Shown here piece by piece: positions 1-8,065 of a DNA stretch of 64,000 bases; within the stretch, counting starts at the first letter, position 1, and each line of letters starts with the position of its first letter. The stretch spans positions 1 through 64,000 of the forward strand of contig CAYNSX010000008.1 of assembly GCA_964400165.1 (NCBI GenBank). The letters are read 5' to 3'. The position numbers and the translations under genes were made by a program. This stretch comes from CAYNSX01 sp964400165 (lineage in GTDB: Bacteria; Armatimonadota; Hebobacteria; CAYNSX01). The notes beneath the pieces are model-generated. The model had not been told where the DNA came from, did no database searches, and saw only the letters and a program-made list of their open reading frames with translations.

Positions 1-143
1 CCCGGCGCTGAAAGCGCCGGGCTAGGAAAACACCGCCCCATGAATGGGGCGGAACCGCACTACCCTAAGCGACACGCGCTCCGAGTTGTCACGCCGGCTT
101 CAGCCGGCGTTGTTCTACTAGCCCGGCCACTTCATGGCCGGGC
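1..143. repeat. Cluster of four short hairpins
   Basis: Four perfect short palindromes lie one after another: 1-21, 33-52, 91-110 and 121-143. Stems are 8-9 bp and differ in sequence, but the loops are nearly constant (GAA, TGAA, TTCA or CTTCA). I see no gene here; the open frames crossing it are by-products of the repeats. The same hairpin style recurs at 371-390, 423-447, 2425-2438 and 2475-2494. Confidence 0.8.
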
Positions 144-183
144 GCGTGCCGCCCCACCCGCCCCTCGGCTTCGCCGGGCACCC

Positions 184-364
184 TCCTTCGCCAAGGCTTC
201 GGACGGCAAGCCCTCTCCCCCTGGCCGACACGAGCCACCGGCTCGGGCAGGCGAACGGGAGAGGGAACAGATGTGAACTCCCTCTGTTGGTTCCCCCTCT
301 CCCAATTCGGGAGAGGGGGTCAGCCTGCTCTCCGAAGCCTTGGCGAAGGAGAGGGGGTGAGGAC
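184..364. repeat. CTCTCC/GGAGAG palindromic repeat block
   Basis: This non-coding stretch carries a perfect 11-bp stem at 293-319 (CCCCCTCTCCC, 5-nt loop, complement). It also contains a module reading TTCGCCAAGGCTTCGG with its inverted copy near 333-350. It belongs to a repeat family seen between genes throughout the window. No coding signal or ribosome-binding site is visible. Confidence 0.75.
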
Positions 365-370
365 GACTGT

Positions 371-400
371 CCCGGCACTGAAGTGCCGGGCTGAATCACA
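371..400 (+). repeat. Left copy of 30-bp inverted repeat around lepA
   Basis: Thirty bases, starting with the hairpin CCCGGCAC-TGAA-GTGCCGGG and continuing CTGAATCACA. They are the exact reverse complement of 2465-2494, so lepA (620-2416) lies between two perfect inverted copies. Confidence 0.9.
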
Positions 401-474
401 CCGACACTGCTGAAGGTCTTCCGCCCTCGACTGAAGTCGGGGCGGCCTCGTTTCCTCGCCGCTGATTGCATGGT

Positions 475-602
475 CGCCCTCACCCGGCCTCGCTGCGCTC
501 GGCCACCCTCTCCCTGAAGCGGAGAGGGACATCGCATCATCCCTCCTGCAAAATCGATCCTCGTTTCCTCGTTTCCTCGTTTCCTTGTTTCCTCGCTGGT
601 CG
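475..602. repeat. Composite repeat ending in GTTTCCTC tandem units
   Basis: A composite block: CTCACCCG...CTGCGCTCGG, a CCCTCTCC/GGAGAGGG hairpin at 506-528, the phrase CATCGCATCATCCCTC, then four 9-nt units of the form TCGTTTCCT up to 18 bp before lepA. The same composite occurs twice at the 3' end of purH (37740-38035). A -10-like TACACT at 604-609 follows it, 10 nt before the lepA start. Confidence 0.7.
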
Positions 603-619
603 TTACACTGTTCCCGCCC

Positions 620-2416
620 ATGGCCGACCGCGATTACATCCGCAATTTTTGCATCGTGGCGCACATTGACCACGGTAAATCCACGCTCGCCGACCGGCTG
701 CTGGAGAAGACCGGCCTCGTCGAGCGCACCCAGCGCGAGCAGGTACTCGATTCGATGGACCTGGAGCGGGAGCGGGGCATCACCATCAAGGCGAGCGCGG
801 TGCATCTCGCCTATCACGCCAAGGACGGGCACACCTATCAGTTGAACCTCATCGACACCCCCGGGCATGTGGACTTCAGTTATGAGGTGTCGCGGGCGCT
901 GGCGGCCTGCGAGGGGGCGCTGTTGGTGGTGGACGCGGTGCAGGGCGTCGAGGCGCAAACGGTGGCGAATGCGCACCTGGCGATCGGCGCCAATCTCGAA
1001 ATCGTGCCCGTCATCAACAAGACCGACTTGCCGACTGCGGATGTGGCGCGCGTCGGGCAGGAGTTGGAGCAGGTGATCGGCATCAGCGCCGACGACGCCA
1101 TCGCGGTGAGCGCGAAGGACGGCACGAATGTCGATCTGCTGCTCGAAGCGATCGTGCAGCGCATCCCGCCGCCGACCGGCGACCCGGAGGCGCCGCTGCG
1201 GGCGCTGATTTTCGACTCGCACTACGACTCGTACCGCGGCATCGTGTGCTATGTGCGCGTCGTCGAAGGGACACTGACGCCCGGGCAGCGCATCAAGTTC
1301 CACATTACCGGCCGGGAGTTTGAAGTGAGCGAGGTCGGCGTCTTCGAGTTGCAGCCCAAGGGCACGCAAGTGCTGGCCGCGGGCGAGGTCGGCTATGTCA
1401 CCGCCAACATCAAGTCCATCGGCGATGCGCGGGTCGGCGACACCATCACCGACGCCCGGCGCCCGGCGGCGACCCCGCTGCCCGGCTACCGCGATGTGAA
1501 GCCGATGGTGTTCTGCGGCTTCTATCCGACGCAGGGGGCCGATTTCAATGTGCTGCGCGAGGCGCTGGAGCGGCTGCAACTGAACGATGCGGCCCTGCGC
1601 TTTGAACCGGAAAAGTCGGCGCTCGGGCTGGGGATGCGCTGCGGGTTCCTCGGGCTGCTGCACATGGACATCGTGCAGGAGCGCCTATCGCGCGAGCAGG
1701 ACCTCGAATTGCTCGCCACCGCGCCGAGCGTGGTGTACCGTGTCACGCTGAAGGGCGGCGAAGTGGTGGAAATCGAGAACCCGTCGGAGATGCCGGACCC
1801 GGGGAGTCTGGAGCGGGTCGAGGAGCCGTTTCTGCGGGCGACGCTGATCTCGCCGGCGAATTTCGTCGGGCCCTGCATCGAACTCTGCGAGGAGCGGCGC
1901 GGGATTCAGATCGCGCTCGACTATGTGTCGCCGCAGCGCGTGGTGCTGACCTACGATCTGCCGCTCGCCGAGGTGCTGCTCGATTTCTTCGACCAATTGA
2001 AGTCGCGCACGCGGGGTTACGCCTCGCTCGACTACGAGTTCGCCGGCTTCCGCGAGGGCAGCCTGGTGAAGGTGTCGATTCTGCTCAACAGCGAAGCGAC
2101 CGAGGCGCTCTCGTTCATCTGCCCGCGCGACCGCGCCTACAAGCGCGGCAAGGCGCTGGTGGAGCGCCTGCGCAAGATGGTGCCGCGGCAACAATTCGAG
2201 ATCCGCATTCAGGCGGCGATCGGCGGCAAGATCATCGCCTCGGAGCGCATCGCGCCGTTCCGCAAGGAAGTGCTGTCGAAGTGTTCCGGCGGCGACATCA
2301 CGCGCAAACGCAAACTGCTCGACAAGCAGCGCGAGGGCAAGTCAAAAATGCGGCAACTGGGCAAGGTAGAGTTGCCGCAGGAAGCGTTCCTGGAAGTGTT
2401 GCGGGTGGGGGAATGA
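620..2416 (+). CDS. lepA: Elongation factor 4 (LepA), ribosome back-translocase
   Basis: A 598-residue translational GTPase that acts on elongating ribosomes, of the usual length for LepA/EF4. The GTP-binding motifs are clear: G1 AHIDHGKS at residues 14-21, G3 DTPGH at 79-83 and G4 NKTD at 133-136, followed by the beta-barrel, EF-G-like domains and the LepA C-terminal domain ([17 protein letters not shown] near the end). The start [10 protein letters not shown] matches the family N-terminus. There is no strong Shine-Dalgarno; TACACT at 604-609 could be a -10 giving a very short leader. The gene sits alone between repeat blocks. In many bacteria it neighbours lepB, but here a signal peptidase lies about 59 kb away. 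Confidence 0.97.
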   Translation: MADRDYIRNFCIVAHIDHGKSTLADRLLEKTGLVERTQREQVLDSMDLERERGITIKASAVHLAYHAKDGHTYQLNLIDTPGHVDFSYEVSRALAACEGALLVVDAVQGVEAQTVANAHLAIGANLEIVPVINKTDLPTADVARVGQELEQVIGISADDAIAVSAKDGTNVDLLLEAIVQRIPPPTGDPEAPLRALIFDSHYDSYRGIVCYVRVVEGTLTPGQRIKFHITGREFEVSEVGVFELQPKGTQVLAAGEVGYVTANIKSIGDARVGDTITDARRPAATPLPGYRDVKPMVFCGFYPTQGADFNVLREALERLQLNDAALRFEPEKSALGLGMRCGFLGLLHMDIVQERLSREQDLELLATAPSVVYRVTLKGGEVVEIENPSEMPDPGSLERVEEPFLRATLISPANFVGPCIELCEERRGIQIALDYVSPQRVVLTYDLPLAEVLLDFFDQLKSRTRGYASLDYEFAGFREGSLVKVSILLNSEATEALSFICPRDRAYKRGKALVERLRKMVPRQQFEIRIQAAIGGKIIASERIAPFRKEVLSKCSGGDITRKRKLLDKQREGKSKMRQLGKVELPQEAFLEVLRVGE

Positions 2417-2464
2417 GGGGCGCACGGACTTCAGTCCGAGGCGCAAGTCCGCTCGCAGTGGCAT

Positions 2465-2494
2465 TGTGATTCAGCCCGGCACTTCAGTGCCGGG
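2465..2494 (-). repeat. Right copy of 30-bp inverted repeat around lepA
   Basis: Exact reverse complement of 371-400, including the TTCA-loop hairpin at 2475-2494. The intergenic stretch 2417-2673 also holds a CGGAC-TTCA-GTCCG hairpin (2425-2438), a CCCTGG/CCAGGG hairpin near 2586-2602 and a CCCCTCCCC/GGGGAGGGG hairpin (2615-2638). I see no gene in it. Confidence 0.9.
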
Positions 2495-2700
2495 ATTGTG
2501 GATCACCACTTCGACTCCACTGAATTGACGGCGAATGACCGACCCCACCTGCCTGACCCGCTCCGTCGGAGCGGGCGGCACCCCGCCCTGGCTGTGCCAG
2601 GGACAGGGGCCTAACCCCTCCCCGTCTACGGGGAGGGGCAGAGACAACAGAGCAGGCGGGGAACCGCGGCTGGTAGAATACCGTCCTACGGAGGACGCGG

Positions 2701-3735
2701 ATGCGAGCGATGACCCTGGCGAGAGCGCTCCTGGTGGCCTTGGCGGGCCTGGCCCTGGCGGCTGAACCCGCCCCGGCGCCGCCACCGGCCCCGTCGCAGG
2801 CGGCGCCGGTCAGCACGGCGCCCATCTCAGCAGAGGCGGCCTGGCTGGAACTGGGCAGTCTGCGCGTCTATGAGGGCGACGCCCGGCGGGCGTGGCGGCC
2901 GATGGCCTTCGACTCGTGGGGCAGCGGCTTTGCCGGCGAGACATGGGGGCCGGACCTGTACTTTGTCGGGCCGCGGGTCATCCAGGTGGTCTCGCAGGGC
3001 TATCACAGCGGCGGCATCCTGAAGTTCGAGAGCCCGCTCGACCTGCGCCAGGCGTTCGCGGAGAAGGGCTGGATGCTGGAAATGCGCATCAACCTGGTGT
3101 CGCCCACTGGCTCGGCGCCGGCGCCGTTTCCGACGGCGGGCGGCGAAGCGCGCGCCGCGGCACGCGCGCCGGCGCGACCGGCCGCCGACCGCCCGGCCGT
3201 GGAGAATGTCTCCTTGCCCATCTTTCCGGCGATGCGCTTCCTGCGCCTGCAACTGCAAACACCGAGCGGCCCGATGCTGGCGCCGCGCGTGTCCATTGAT
3301 GCGCCAGGGACCGTGACGGCGCGCGGCTGGGTGCATGTGGCGCTGCCGCTGGCCGACTTCAAGAGCATCGGGAACGCGGTGGACGGCCGCGTGTTCGCCA
3401 TCGAGATTTCGTGCGACCGGCCGCAACTCTTCCACATCGGGCAAATCCGCGTGACGCGCGACCTGCAGCCGCTGACGGTGACGCTGGCAAGCGAGCCGTC
3501 GGTGGCGCGAGTGGGCGGACAAGTGCGTTTCCGCGCCACTGTGGACAAGGGGCTGTCGCGGGTGCGCGTGCGCTGGGATTTCGACAACCGCAACGGCGTC
3601 ACCGCGCAGGCCGAGGGGACGAATGTCGGCAATGTCTTCACGCAGCCGGGCACTTACACGGTGACGGCGATTGTGGACGACTTCGTCGGCTTCAAACCGA
3701 TGGTAACGCAGACCGTGACGGTGACCGTGCAATGA
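2701..3735 (+). CDS. Secreted protein with C-terminal PKD-like domain
   Basis: Function unknown; 344 residues. The N-terminus is a signal peptide (MRAMTLARALLVALAGLALA) followed by a Pro/Ala-rich linker. The middle (about 50-250) looks like a beta-sandwich of the carbohydrate- or galactose-binding type, interrupted by an Ala/Arg/Pro-rich insert around 145-165. Residues about 255-344 resemble a PKD/Ig-like fold (WDFDNRNG, then QPGTYTVTAIVDD), typical of extracellular binding modules. A GGAGG Shine-Dalgarno 6 nt upstream and an extended -10-like TGGTAGAAT at 2672-2679 support the start. A strong terminator (3779-3808) follows. It is probably a cell-surface or periplasmic binding protein; the ligand cannot be inferred. 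Confidence 0.75.
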   Translation: MRAMTLARALLVALAGLALAAEPAPAPPPAPSQAAPVSTAPISAEAAWLELGSLRVYEGDARRAWRPMAFDSWGSGFAGETWGPDLYFVGPRVIQVVSQGYHSGGILKFESPLDLRQAFAEKGWMLEMRINLVSPTGSAPAPFPTAGGEARAAARAPARPAADRPAVENVSLPIFPAMRFLRLQLQTPSGPMLAPRVSIDAPGTVTARGWVHVALPLADFKSIGNAVDGRVFAIEISCDRPQLFHIGQIRVTRDLQPLTVTLASEPSVARVGGQVRFRATVDKGLSRVRVRWDFDNRNGVTAQAEGTNVGNVFTQPGTYTVTAIVDDFVGFKPMVTQTVTVTVQ

Positions 3736-3778
3736 GGCGCGTCTCCACCGCATGAGCGGCCGCCGCACGATGCAGAGG

Positions 3779-3808
3779 AAGCCCGCCCCCTCGGGGTGGG
3801 CTTTTTCA
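3779..3808 (+). terminator. Rho-independent terminator just before pyrD
   Basis: The stem AAGCCCGCCCC / GGGGTGGGCTT has a CTC loop and is followed by TTTTT. It ends transcription of the secreted-protein gene. Its 3' arm and T-run lie within 10 nt of the pyrD start at 3812, so in any read-through RNA it would also cover the pyrD ribosome-binding region. Confidence 0.8.
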
Positions 3809-3811
3809 TAG

Positions 3812-4735
3812 ATGGCCGGCGCTCCCGACTTTTCCATGCGCCTCGGCGCGCTGACTCTGCCCAGCCCGGTGTGGCTGGCGGCGGGCTGCTGGGGCTACGG
3901 CGAGAACCGCGACCCGGCGGTGTATGCGGGCGTCGGCGCGCTGGTGGTGAAGACGACGACACTGCAACCGCGTGCCGGCTTCCCGCCGCCGCGGATGGTA
4001 GAGACGCCCTCGGGGATGCTCAACGCCATCGGATTGGAGAACCCGGGCATCGAAGCGGTGGTGCGAGAGAAACTGCCGGCGCTGCGCGACTTCCCGGTGC
4101 CGGTGATCTTGAGCATCGCCGGCGAGACGGTGGACGAGTACGCGCAACTGGCGCGGCGGGCGGCGGAGAGCCCGGTGCCGGTGGCGCTCGAGTTGAACAT
4201 CTCGTGCCCGAACACCGACAGCGGCGGGCTGGAGTTCACCTGCGACCCGGCGGCAAGCGCGGCAGTTGTCCGCGCCGTGCGGCCGGTGTGGCCGCGGCCG
4301 CTGCTGGTGAAACTGGGGCCGGTGACCAACATCGCCGCCGTCGCGAGGGCGTGCGAGGAAGCGGGCGCTGATGCGCTCACCGCGGTGAACACTTTTCGCG
4401 GGATGGTCATCGACACGGACACGCGGCAGCCGGCGGTCTCGGCGGGGGCGGGCGGGCTGTCGGGGCCGGCCATCCGGCCGCTGGCGGTCTGGTGCGCGCA
4501 CCAGGTGACGCAGGCGGTGCGCATCCCGGTCATCGGCGTCGGCGGCATCAGCAGCGGGCGCGATGCGCTGGAGTTCCTCCTGGCGGGGGCGGCGGCGGTG
4601 CAAATCGGGACGGCGGGGCTGCTCGACCCGCTGGCGGCGGCGCGCATCGCCCGGGAGCTGCGCGACGCGCTGGCGCGGCAGAGTGTGGAACACATTGCTG
4701 CGGTGCAAGGGGCCGTGCAAACCAAACCTGCTTGA
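3812..4735 (+). CDS. pyrD: Dihydroorotate dehydrogenase, class 1 (catalytic subunit)
   Basis: Oxidises dihydroorotate to orotate, the fourth step of UMP synthesis. At 307 residues it fits the cytosolic class 1 family, most like the 1B type. It has the NISCPN motif bearing the class 1 active-site cysteine, the flavin-site stretch VNTFRGMVID, GGLSGPAIRP and the phosphate-binding IGVGGISSGRDALEFL. No pyrK (electron-transfer partner of 1B enzymes) is seen nearby, so the partner must be elsewhere or the acceptor differs. The gene precedes the pyr promoter and attenuator, so it is not controlled by that PyrR site. Its start lies just behind a terminator hairpin, and I see no separate good Shine-Dalgarno. 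Confidence 0.93.
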   Translation: MAGAPDFSMRLGALTLPSPVWLAAGCWGYGENRDPAVYAGVGALVVKTTTLQPRAGFPPPRMVETPSGMLNAIGLENPGIEAVVREKLPALRDFPVPVILSIAGETVDEYAQLARRAAESPVPVALELNISCPNTDSGGLEFTCDPAASAAVVRAVRPVWPRPLLVKLGPVTNIAAVARACEEAGADALTAVNTFRGMVIDTDTRQPAVSAGAGGLSGPAIRPLAVWCAHQVTQAVRIPVIGVGGISSGRDALEFLLAGAAAVQIGTAGLLDPLAAARIARELRDALARQSVEHIAAVQGAVQTKPA

Positions 4736-4759
4736 CCGCAGGCGCCGGCGGCTGATAGT
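4732..4759 (+). promoter_or_regulatory. Likely sigma-70-type promoter of the pyr operon
   Basis: TTGACC (4732-4737), a 16-bp spacer and GATAGT (4754-4759), overlapping the pyrD stop codon. Transcription would start near 4766, a few bases before the PyrR-binding sequence, which is the expected arrangement for a PyrR-attenuated leader. Confidence 0.6.
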
Positions 4760-4770
4760 CTGTGGTGTCC

Positions 4771-4880
4771 TTTAATCCTGTCCCGAGAGGCAGGGAAGGC
4801 GATGCAGCGAAGCTGTGCACCATCTGCGTTGGCACATCTGGCGACCCGCTCGCGGCGCGCGAGGGGGTCGTTTTGTATGT
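4771..4880 (+). promoter_or_regulatory. PyrR-binding attenuator (pyr leader)
   Basis: At 4771-4799 the leader reads TTTAA, then GTCCCGAGAGGC, then GGGAAGG. This is the conserved anti-antiterminator loop bound by PyrR in Bacillus-type pyr operons (GUCC-GAGAGGC core). About 45 nt later a terminator stem follows: GACCCGCTCGCG paired with CGCGAGGGGGTC (4843-4869) and then GTTTTGT. With UMP bound, PyrR is expected to stabilise the first loop and favour termination. pyrR is the first gene downstream, so the operon from pyrR to carB should be repressed by pyrimidines. Termination is predicted from sequence, not measured. Confidence 0.85.
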
Positions 4881-4887
4881 GGGGGCA

Positions 4888-5017
4888 GCCGTCCTCACCC
4901 CGCGCATCGCTGCGCTCGGCGCGCCCCTCTCCCGCAGAATGGGAGAGGGGCAGAAGAAAAAACTTCATTTCAATTTCCCCCTCTCCACTTGTTGGAGAGG
5001 GGGCAGGGGGTGAGGGA
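4888..5017. repeat. Palindromic repeats between attenuator and pyrR
   Basis: Two CTCTCC/GGAGAG hairpins (4924-4950 and 4977-5003) with the usual CTCACCCCGCG...CTGCGCTCGG lead-in have inserted between the attenuator terminator and pyrR, lengthening the leader by about 130 nt. The pyrR Shine-Dalgarno GGAG (5023-5026) lies just beyond. Confidence 0.75.
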
Positions 5018-5034
5018 GCTTTGGAGATGACTAC

Positions 5035-5580
5035 ATGACGACGAAGACGCTGGTCATGGATGAGGGCGACATCCGCCGCGCGGTGACGCGCATCGCCCAC
5101 GAAATCCTCGAGCGCAACCGCGGCGCCAAGGACCTGGCGCTGGTCGGCGTGCGCACGCGGGGCGTGCCGCTGGCGCAGCGGCTCGCGCAGTTGTTGTCCG
5201 ACATCGAGAAGACGCCGGTGCCGGTGGGCATTCTCGACATCACGCCATTCCGCGACGACCGGCCCGAGGGCGGCGCCGCGGCGTCCGGGAACGGCGGGAG
5301 CGAGATCGGCTTCTCGGTCGAAGGCAAGCAGGTGGTGGTCGCCGACGATGTGCTGTACACGGGCCGCACGGTGCGGGCGGCGATGGATGCGCTCATCGAA
5401 TTTGGGCGGCCGCGCACCATTCAACTGGCGGTGCTGGTCGACCGCGGGCACCGCGAGGTGCCGATCCGGCCCGACTTCGTCGGCAAGAACATCCCGACCG
5501 CCGAGCGGGAGCGCATCACGGTGCGGCTGCGCGAACTCGACGGCGAAGACGGCGTCTATGTGGAGCGGCCCGCGGCATGA
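5035..5580 (+). CDS. pyrR: PyrR: pyr-operon attenuation protein / uracil phosphoribosyltransferase
   Basis: A 181-residue phosphoribosyltransferase-fold regulator that binds pyr mRNA in response to UMP/UTP and may also convert uracil to UMP. The PRPP-binding signature VVVADDVLYTGRTVRAAMDAL is plain, and DITPFRDD and LVDRGHREVPIRPDFVGKNIPT match the family. GGAG lies 8 nt before the ATG. It is the first gene after its own probable RNA target and overlaps pyrB by 4 nt (ATGA). Confidence 0.95.
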   Translation: MTTKTLVMDEGDIRRAVTRIAHEILERNRGAKDLALVGVRTRGVPLAQRLAQLLSDIEKTPVPVGILDITPFRDDRPEGGAAASGNGGSEIGFSVEGKQVVVADDVLYTGRTVRAAMDALIEFGRPRTIQLAVLVDRGHREVPIRPDFVGKNIPTAERERITVRLRELDGEDGVYVERPAA

Positions 5581-6668
5581 CCGACCGCGATCTCGTCAGC
5601 GTCGGCGATGTGCCGGTGGAGACCATCGAGCAGGTGCTCGATCTCGCCGGCGCATTCGCGGACGGGCGCACAGCGAATGACATCGCGCGCGGCAAACTGC
5701 TGGCGACGCTGTTTTACGAGCCCAGCACGCGCACGCGGCTGTCGTTCGAGGCGGCGATGCAGCGACTCGGGGGCGGGGTGTTGAGCGCCGCCGAGATGAG
5801 CAGCAGTTCGGCGGCGAAAGGCGAGACGCTGCACGACACGATGCAGATGGTGTCGGGCTACGCGGATGCGGTCGTGCTGCGGCACCCGTGCCCGGGGGCG
5901 GCGCGGGCGGCGCAGTCCGGGGCGCGCGTCCCGCTGGTGAATGCGGGCGACGGCGCCCGCGAGCACCCGACGCAAGCGCTGCTCGACCTCTTCACGCTGC
6001 GCCGCGAGACGAAGCGGGCGCGCGGTTGGGCGGTGGCGCTGGTGGGCGATCTGCGGCACGCGCGGGCGGCGCACAGTCTGGCGCTGCTGCTGGCGCGGTT
6101 CGACGCCCGGCTGCACTGCGTGGCGCCGCGCGGTTTGCAGTTGCCCGGGACGCTGTTGGCGCGCCTGCAAGAACTAGGCGCGGCGCCGGTGTTGCACGAG
6201 CGCCTCGAGGAACCGTGGGAGGGCACGCCGCTCATCGCGCAGACGGATGCGGTGTATGTGATGCGCGTGCAGCGGGAGCGGTTTGCGAGCGCCGACGAAT
6301 ACGAGCGGGCGCGCACCGCGTACCGCATCACGCCGCAGACGCTGGCCGAGGCGCGCACGGATTGCGTCGTGCTGCACCCGCTGCCGCGGGCGGGGGAACT
6401 CGACCCGGCGGTAGACAGCGACCCGCGGGCGGCCTACTTCCGGCAGGCGGCGTACGGCGTGCCGGTGCGGATGGCCGTGCTGGCGGCGATGCTGGGGCTG
6501 ACGGACTTCGAGTGGCGGACGACTGCTCCGGCGGCGCTGCCGGCGCCGCAGCCCTGCGGCAACGAAAAGTGCATTTTGCGAAACGAACCCAATTTGCCCG
6601 CCGAGGCGCTTGCGTACGAGAGCGGCGCCGTGTGCGCGTACTGCGAGCACGCGCTGGGCGGCGCCTGA
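5577..6668 (+). CDS. pyrB: Aspartate carbamoyltransferase with PyrI-like zinc tail
   Basis: Condenses carbamoyl phosphate with aspartate. The catalytic part (1 to about 308) has STRTR at 50-54, Lys81 of the mobile loop, HPTQ at 130-133 and HPLPR at 267-271. The protein is 363 residues, about 50 longer than a usual catalytic chain. The extra C-terminus holds C327-x4-C332 and C353-x2-C356 in the contexts CGNEKCI..NEP and CAYCE. It resembles the zinc-binding end of the regulatory chain PyrI (E. coli CPNSNCI..AEP, CKYCE). The nucleotide-binding allosteric half of PyrI is absent. I infer a fused zinc domain that stabilises subunit contacts without allostery. It overlaps pyrR and pyrC. Confidence 0.96.
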   Translation: MTDRDLVSVGDVPVETIEQVLDLAGAFADGRTANDIARGKLLATLFYEPSTRTRLSFEAAMQRLGGGVLSAAEMSSSSAAKGETLHDTMQMVSGYADAVVLRHPCPGAARAAQSGARVPLVNAGDGAREHPTQALLDLFTLRRETKRARGWAVALVGDLRHARAAHSLALLLARFDARLHCVAPRGLQLPGTLLARLQELGAAPVLHERLEEPWEGTPLIAQTDAVYVMRVQRERFASADEYERARTAYRITPQTLAEARTDCVVLHPLPRAGELDPAVDSDPRAAYFRQAAYGVPVRMAVLAAMLGLTDFEWRTTAPAALPAPQPCGNEKCILRNEPNLPAEALAYESGAVCAYCEHALGGA

Positions 6669-8065
6669 TGGCGGACGGGCGGCGCGTCGTGGTGCGCCGG
6701 GTGCGGCTGATGATTCCGGGGATGCCGGACGAGGTGACCGATGTAACGGTGGGCGGCGGCGCGGTGACTTTCGGCGATGCCGGTCGCGCCGATGGGCGGC
6801 AGGTCAACGGCGAGGGGTGGATCGCGGCGCCGGGGCTGATTGACCTGCATGTACACCTGCGCGAGCCGGGGCAGACGCACAAAGAGGACATCTGCTCCGG
6901 CACGCGGGCGGCGGCGAAGGGCGGGTTTGCGGCGGTGGTGTGCGAGCCGAACACGACGCCGCCGCTCGCCGACGCCGCGACAATCGGGGCTTTCCGCAAC
7001 GCGCTCCGGGCGTCGGCATGCGTCGAAGTGTATGCGAAGTCGGCGATCACGGAGCAGCGCGCCGGGCGCGTGCCGGCGATGGCGACGCACAACGAAGTGG
7101 TGGTCGGGCACAGCGACGACGGCGACCCGGTGGCGCAGCGAGCGGTGATGGCAGCGGCGTTTCAGCGGGCGCACGAAACGATGGCGGTGTGGCAAGCGGA
7201 CCAGAATGTGTGGGAAATGGACGAGGGGCTGCGCAAGTCGGCGCTACCGCGGGTGGCGCCGAAGATGGCCGATTACCTGCCGCTGTTCCTGCTGCACGAA
7301 GAGGCGACGCCCGGTTCGCTCGGCGCGCTGGCGGCGGAGCTGGGAGAGGCCGACCCGTATGCCTACGAGGCGCGGCTCATAGCCCGCGACTTGGAATTGC
7401 TCGAAGCGACGCCCAAACCGCGGCCGTTCGTGCATTTCTCGCATGTCACTCTGGCGGAGTCGGTCGAGCACCTCCGGGCGGCGAAGGCGCGCGGGCTGCC
7501 GGTGACCGCCGAAGCGACGCCGCATCACTTGACGCTCTCCGCCGACGACATCCCCGGCCGCGACCCGAATTGGAAGATGAACCCGCCGCTGCGCAGCCGC
7601 GCCGATGTCGCGGCGCTGCAAGCGGCGCTGCGCGACGGCGTCATCGACTGCATCGCCAGCGACCACGCGCCGCACACACCCGCCGAGAAGGCCGCCGGCT
7701 GGGAGGCGGCGCCGTTCGGCTGCATCGGGATGGAGACGACGGTCGGCGTCGTGCTGACGCGGCTGGTGGATGAGGGCGTCATCACGCTCGAGCGTGCCAT
7801 CGAGGCGCTGTCGTACGCGCCGCTGCGAGTGCTGCTGCGCGATGGCTGCGCCGGACAAGTGCTGACCGCGGAAGAGATTGCGCAGCGCTATCCGGTCCGG
7901 CATCTGACCCTCATCAACCCCGCCGCCGAGTGGACGGTCGAGCCGGCGCAATTCGAATCGAAGTGCCGCAACACGCCGTTCGCCGGCTGGCAGCTGCGCG
8001 GGCGGGTCGAGATGACGGTGGTGAACGGCGAGGTCGTCTTTCCGTTCGCCGGGGGGAGCGCGTGA
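6668..8065 (+). CDS. pyrC: Dihydroorotase, class I
   Basis: Cyclises carbamoyl-aspartate to dihydroorotate. The amidohydrolase metal motif LIDLHVHLREPG, the PHHLTL and NPPLRS motifs, and the catalytic IASDHAPHTPAEK are all present. At 465 residues it is about 40 longer than typical class I enzymes. The extra length is roughly residues 165-215, where the family usually has its conserved HCED metal region; here only LLHEEAT is recognisable. The start at 6668 overlaps the pyrB stop (TGATG), and the gene overlaps carA by one base, so the whole set is translationally coupled. The frame stays open upstream inside pyrB, but that part is not homologous. Confidence 0.93.
   Translation: MADGRRVVVRRVRLMIPGMPDEVTDVTVGGGAVTFGDAGRADGRQVNGEGWIAAPGLIDLHVHLREPGQTHKEDICSGTRAAAKGGFAAVVCEPNTTPPLADAATIGAFRNALRASACVEVYAKSAITEQRAGRVPAMATHNEVVVGHSDDGDPVAQRAVMAAAFQRAHETMAVWQADQNVWEMDEGLRKSALPRVAPKMADYLPLFLLHEEATPGSLGALAAELGEADPYAYEARLIARDLELLEATPKPRPFVHFSHVTLAESVEHLRAAKARGLPVTAEATPHHLTLSADDIPGRDPNWKMNPPLRSRADVAALQAALRDGVIDCIASDHAPHTPAEKAAGWEAAPFGCIGMETTVGVVLTRLVDEGVITLERAIEALSYAPLRVLLRDGCAGQVLTAEEIAQRYPVRHLTLINPAAEWTVEPAQFESKCRNTPFAGWQLRGRVEMTVVNGEVVFPFAGGSA

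Noticed and set aside
564..602. Possible CRISPR-like tandem repeat (GTTTCCTC units)
   Set aside because: Units are 9 nt without spacers and no cas genes are present; it is a simple tandem repeat within a larger dispersed repeat.
118..621. Minus-strand open frame in the repeat block before lepA
   Set aside because: Encoded almost wholly by palindromic and GTTTCCTC repeats; similar spurious proteins arise wherever these repeats occur.
5888..6667. Upstream extension of the pyrC frame through pyrB
   Set aside because: The segment is an out-of-frame reading of pyrB; the homologous dihydroorotase begins at 6668 in start/stop overlap.
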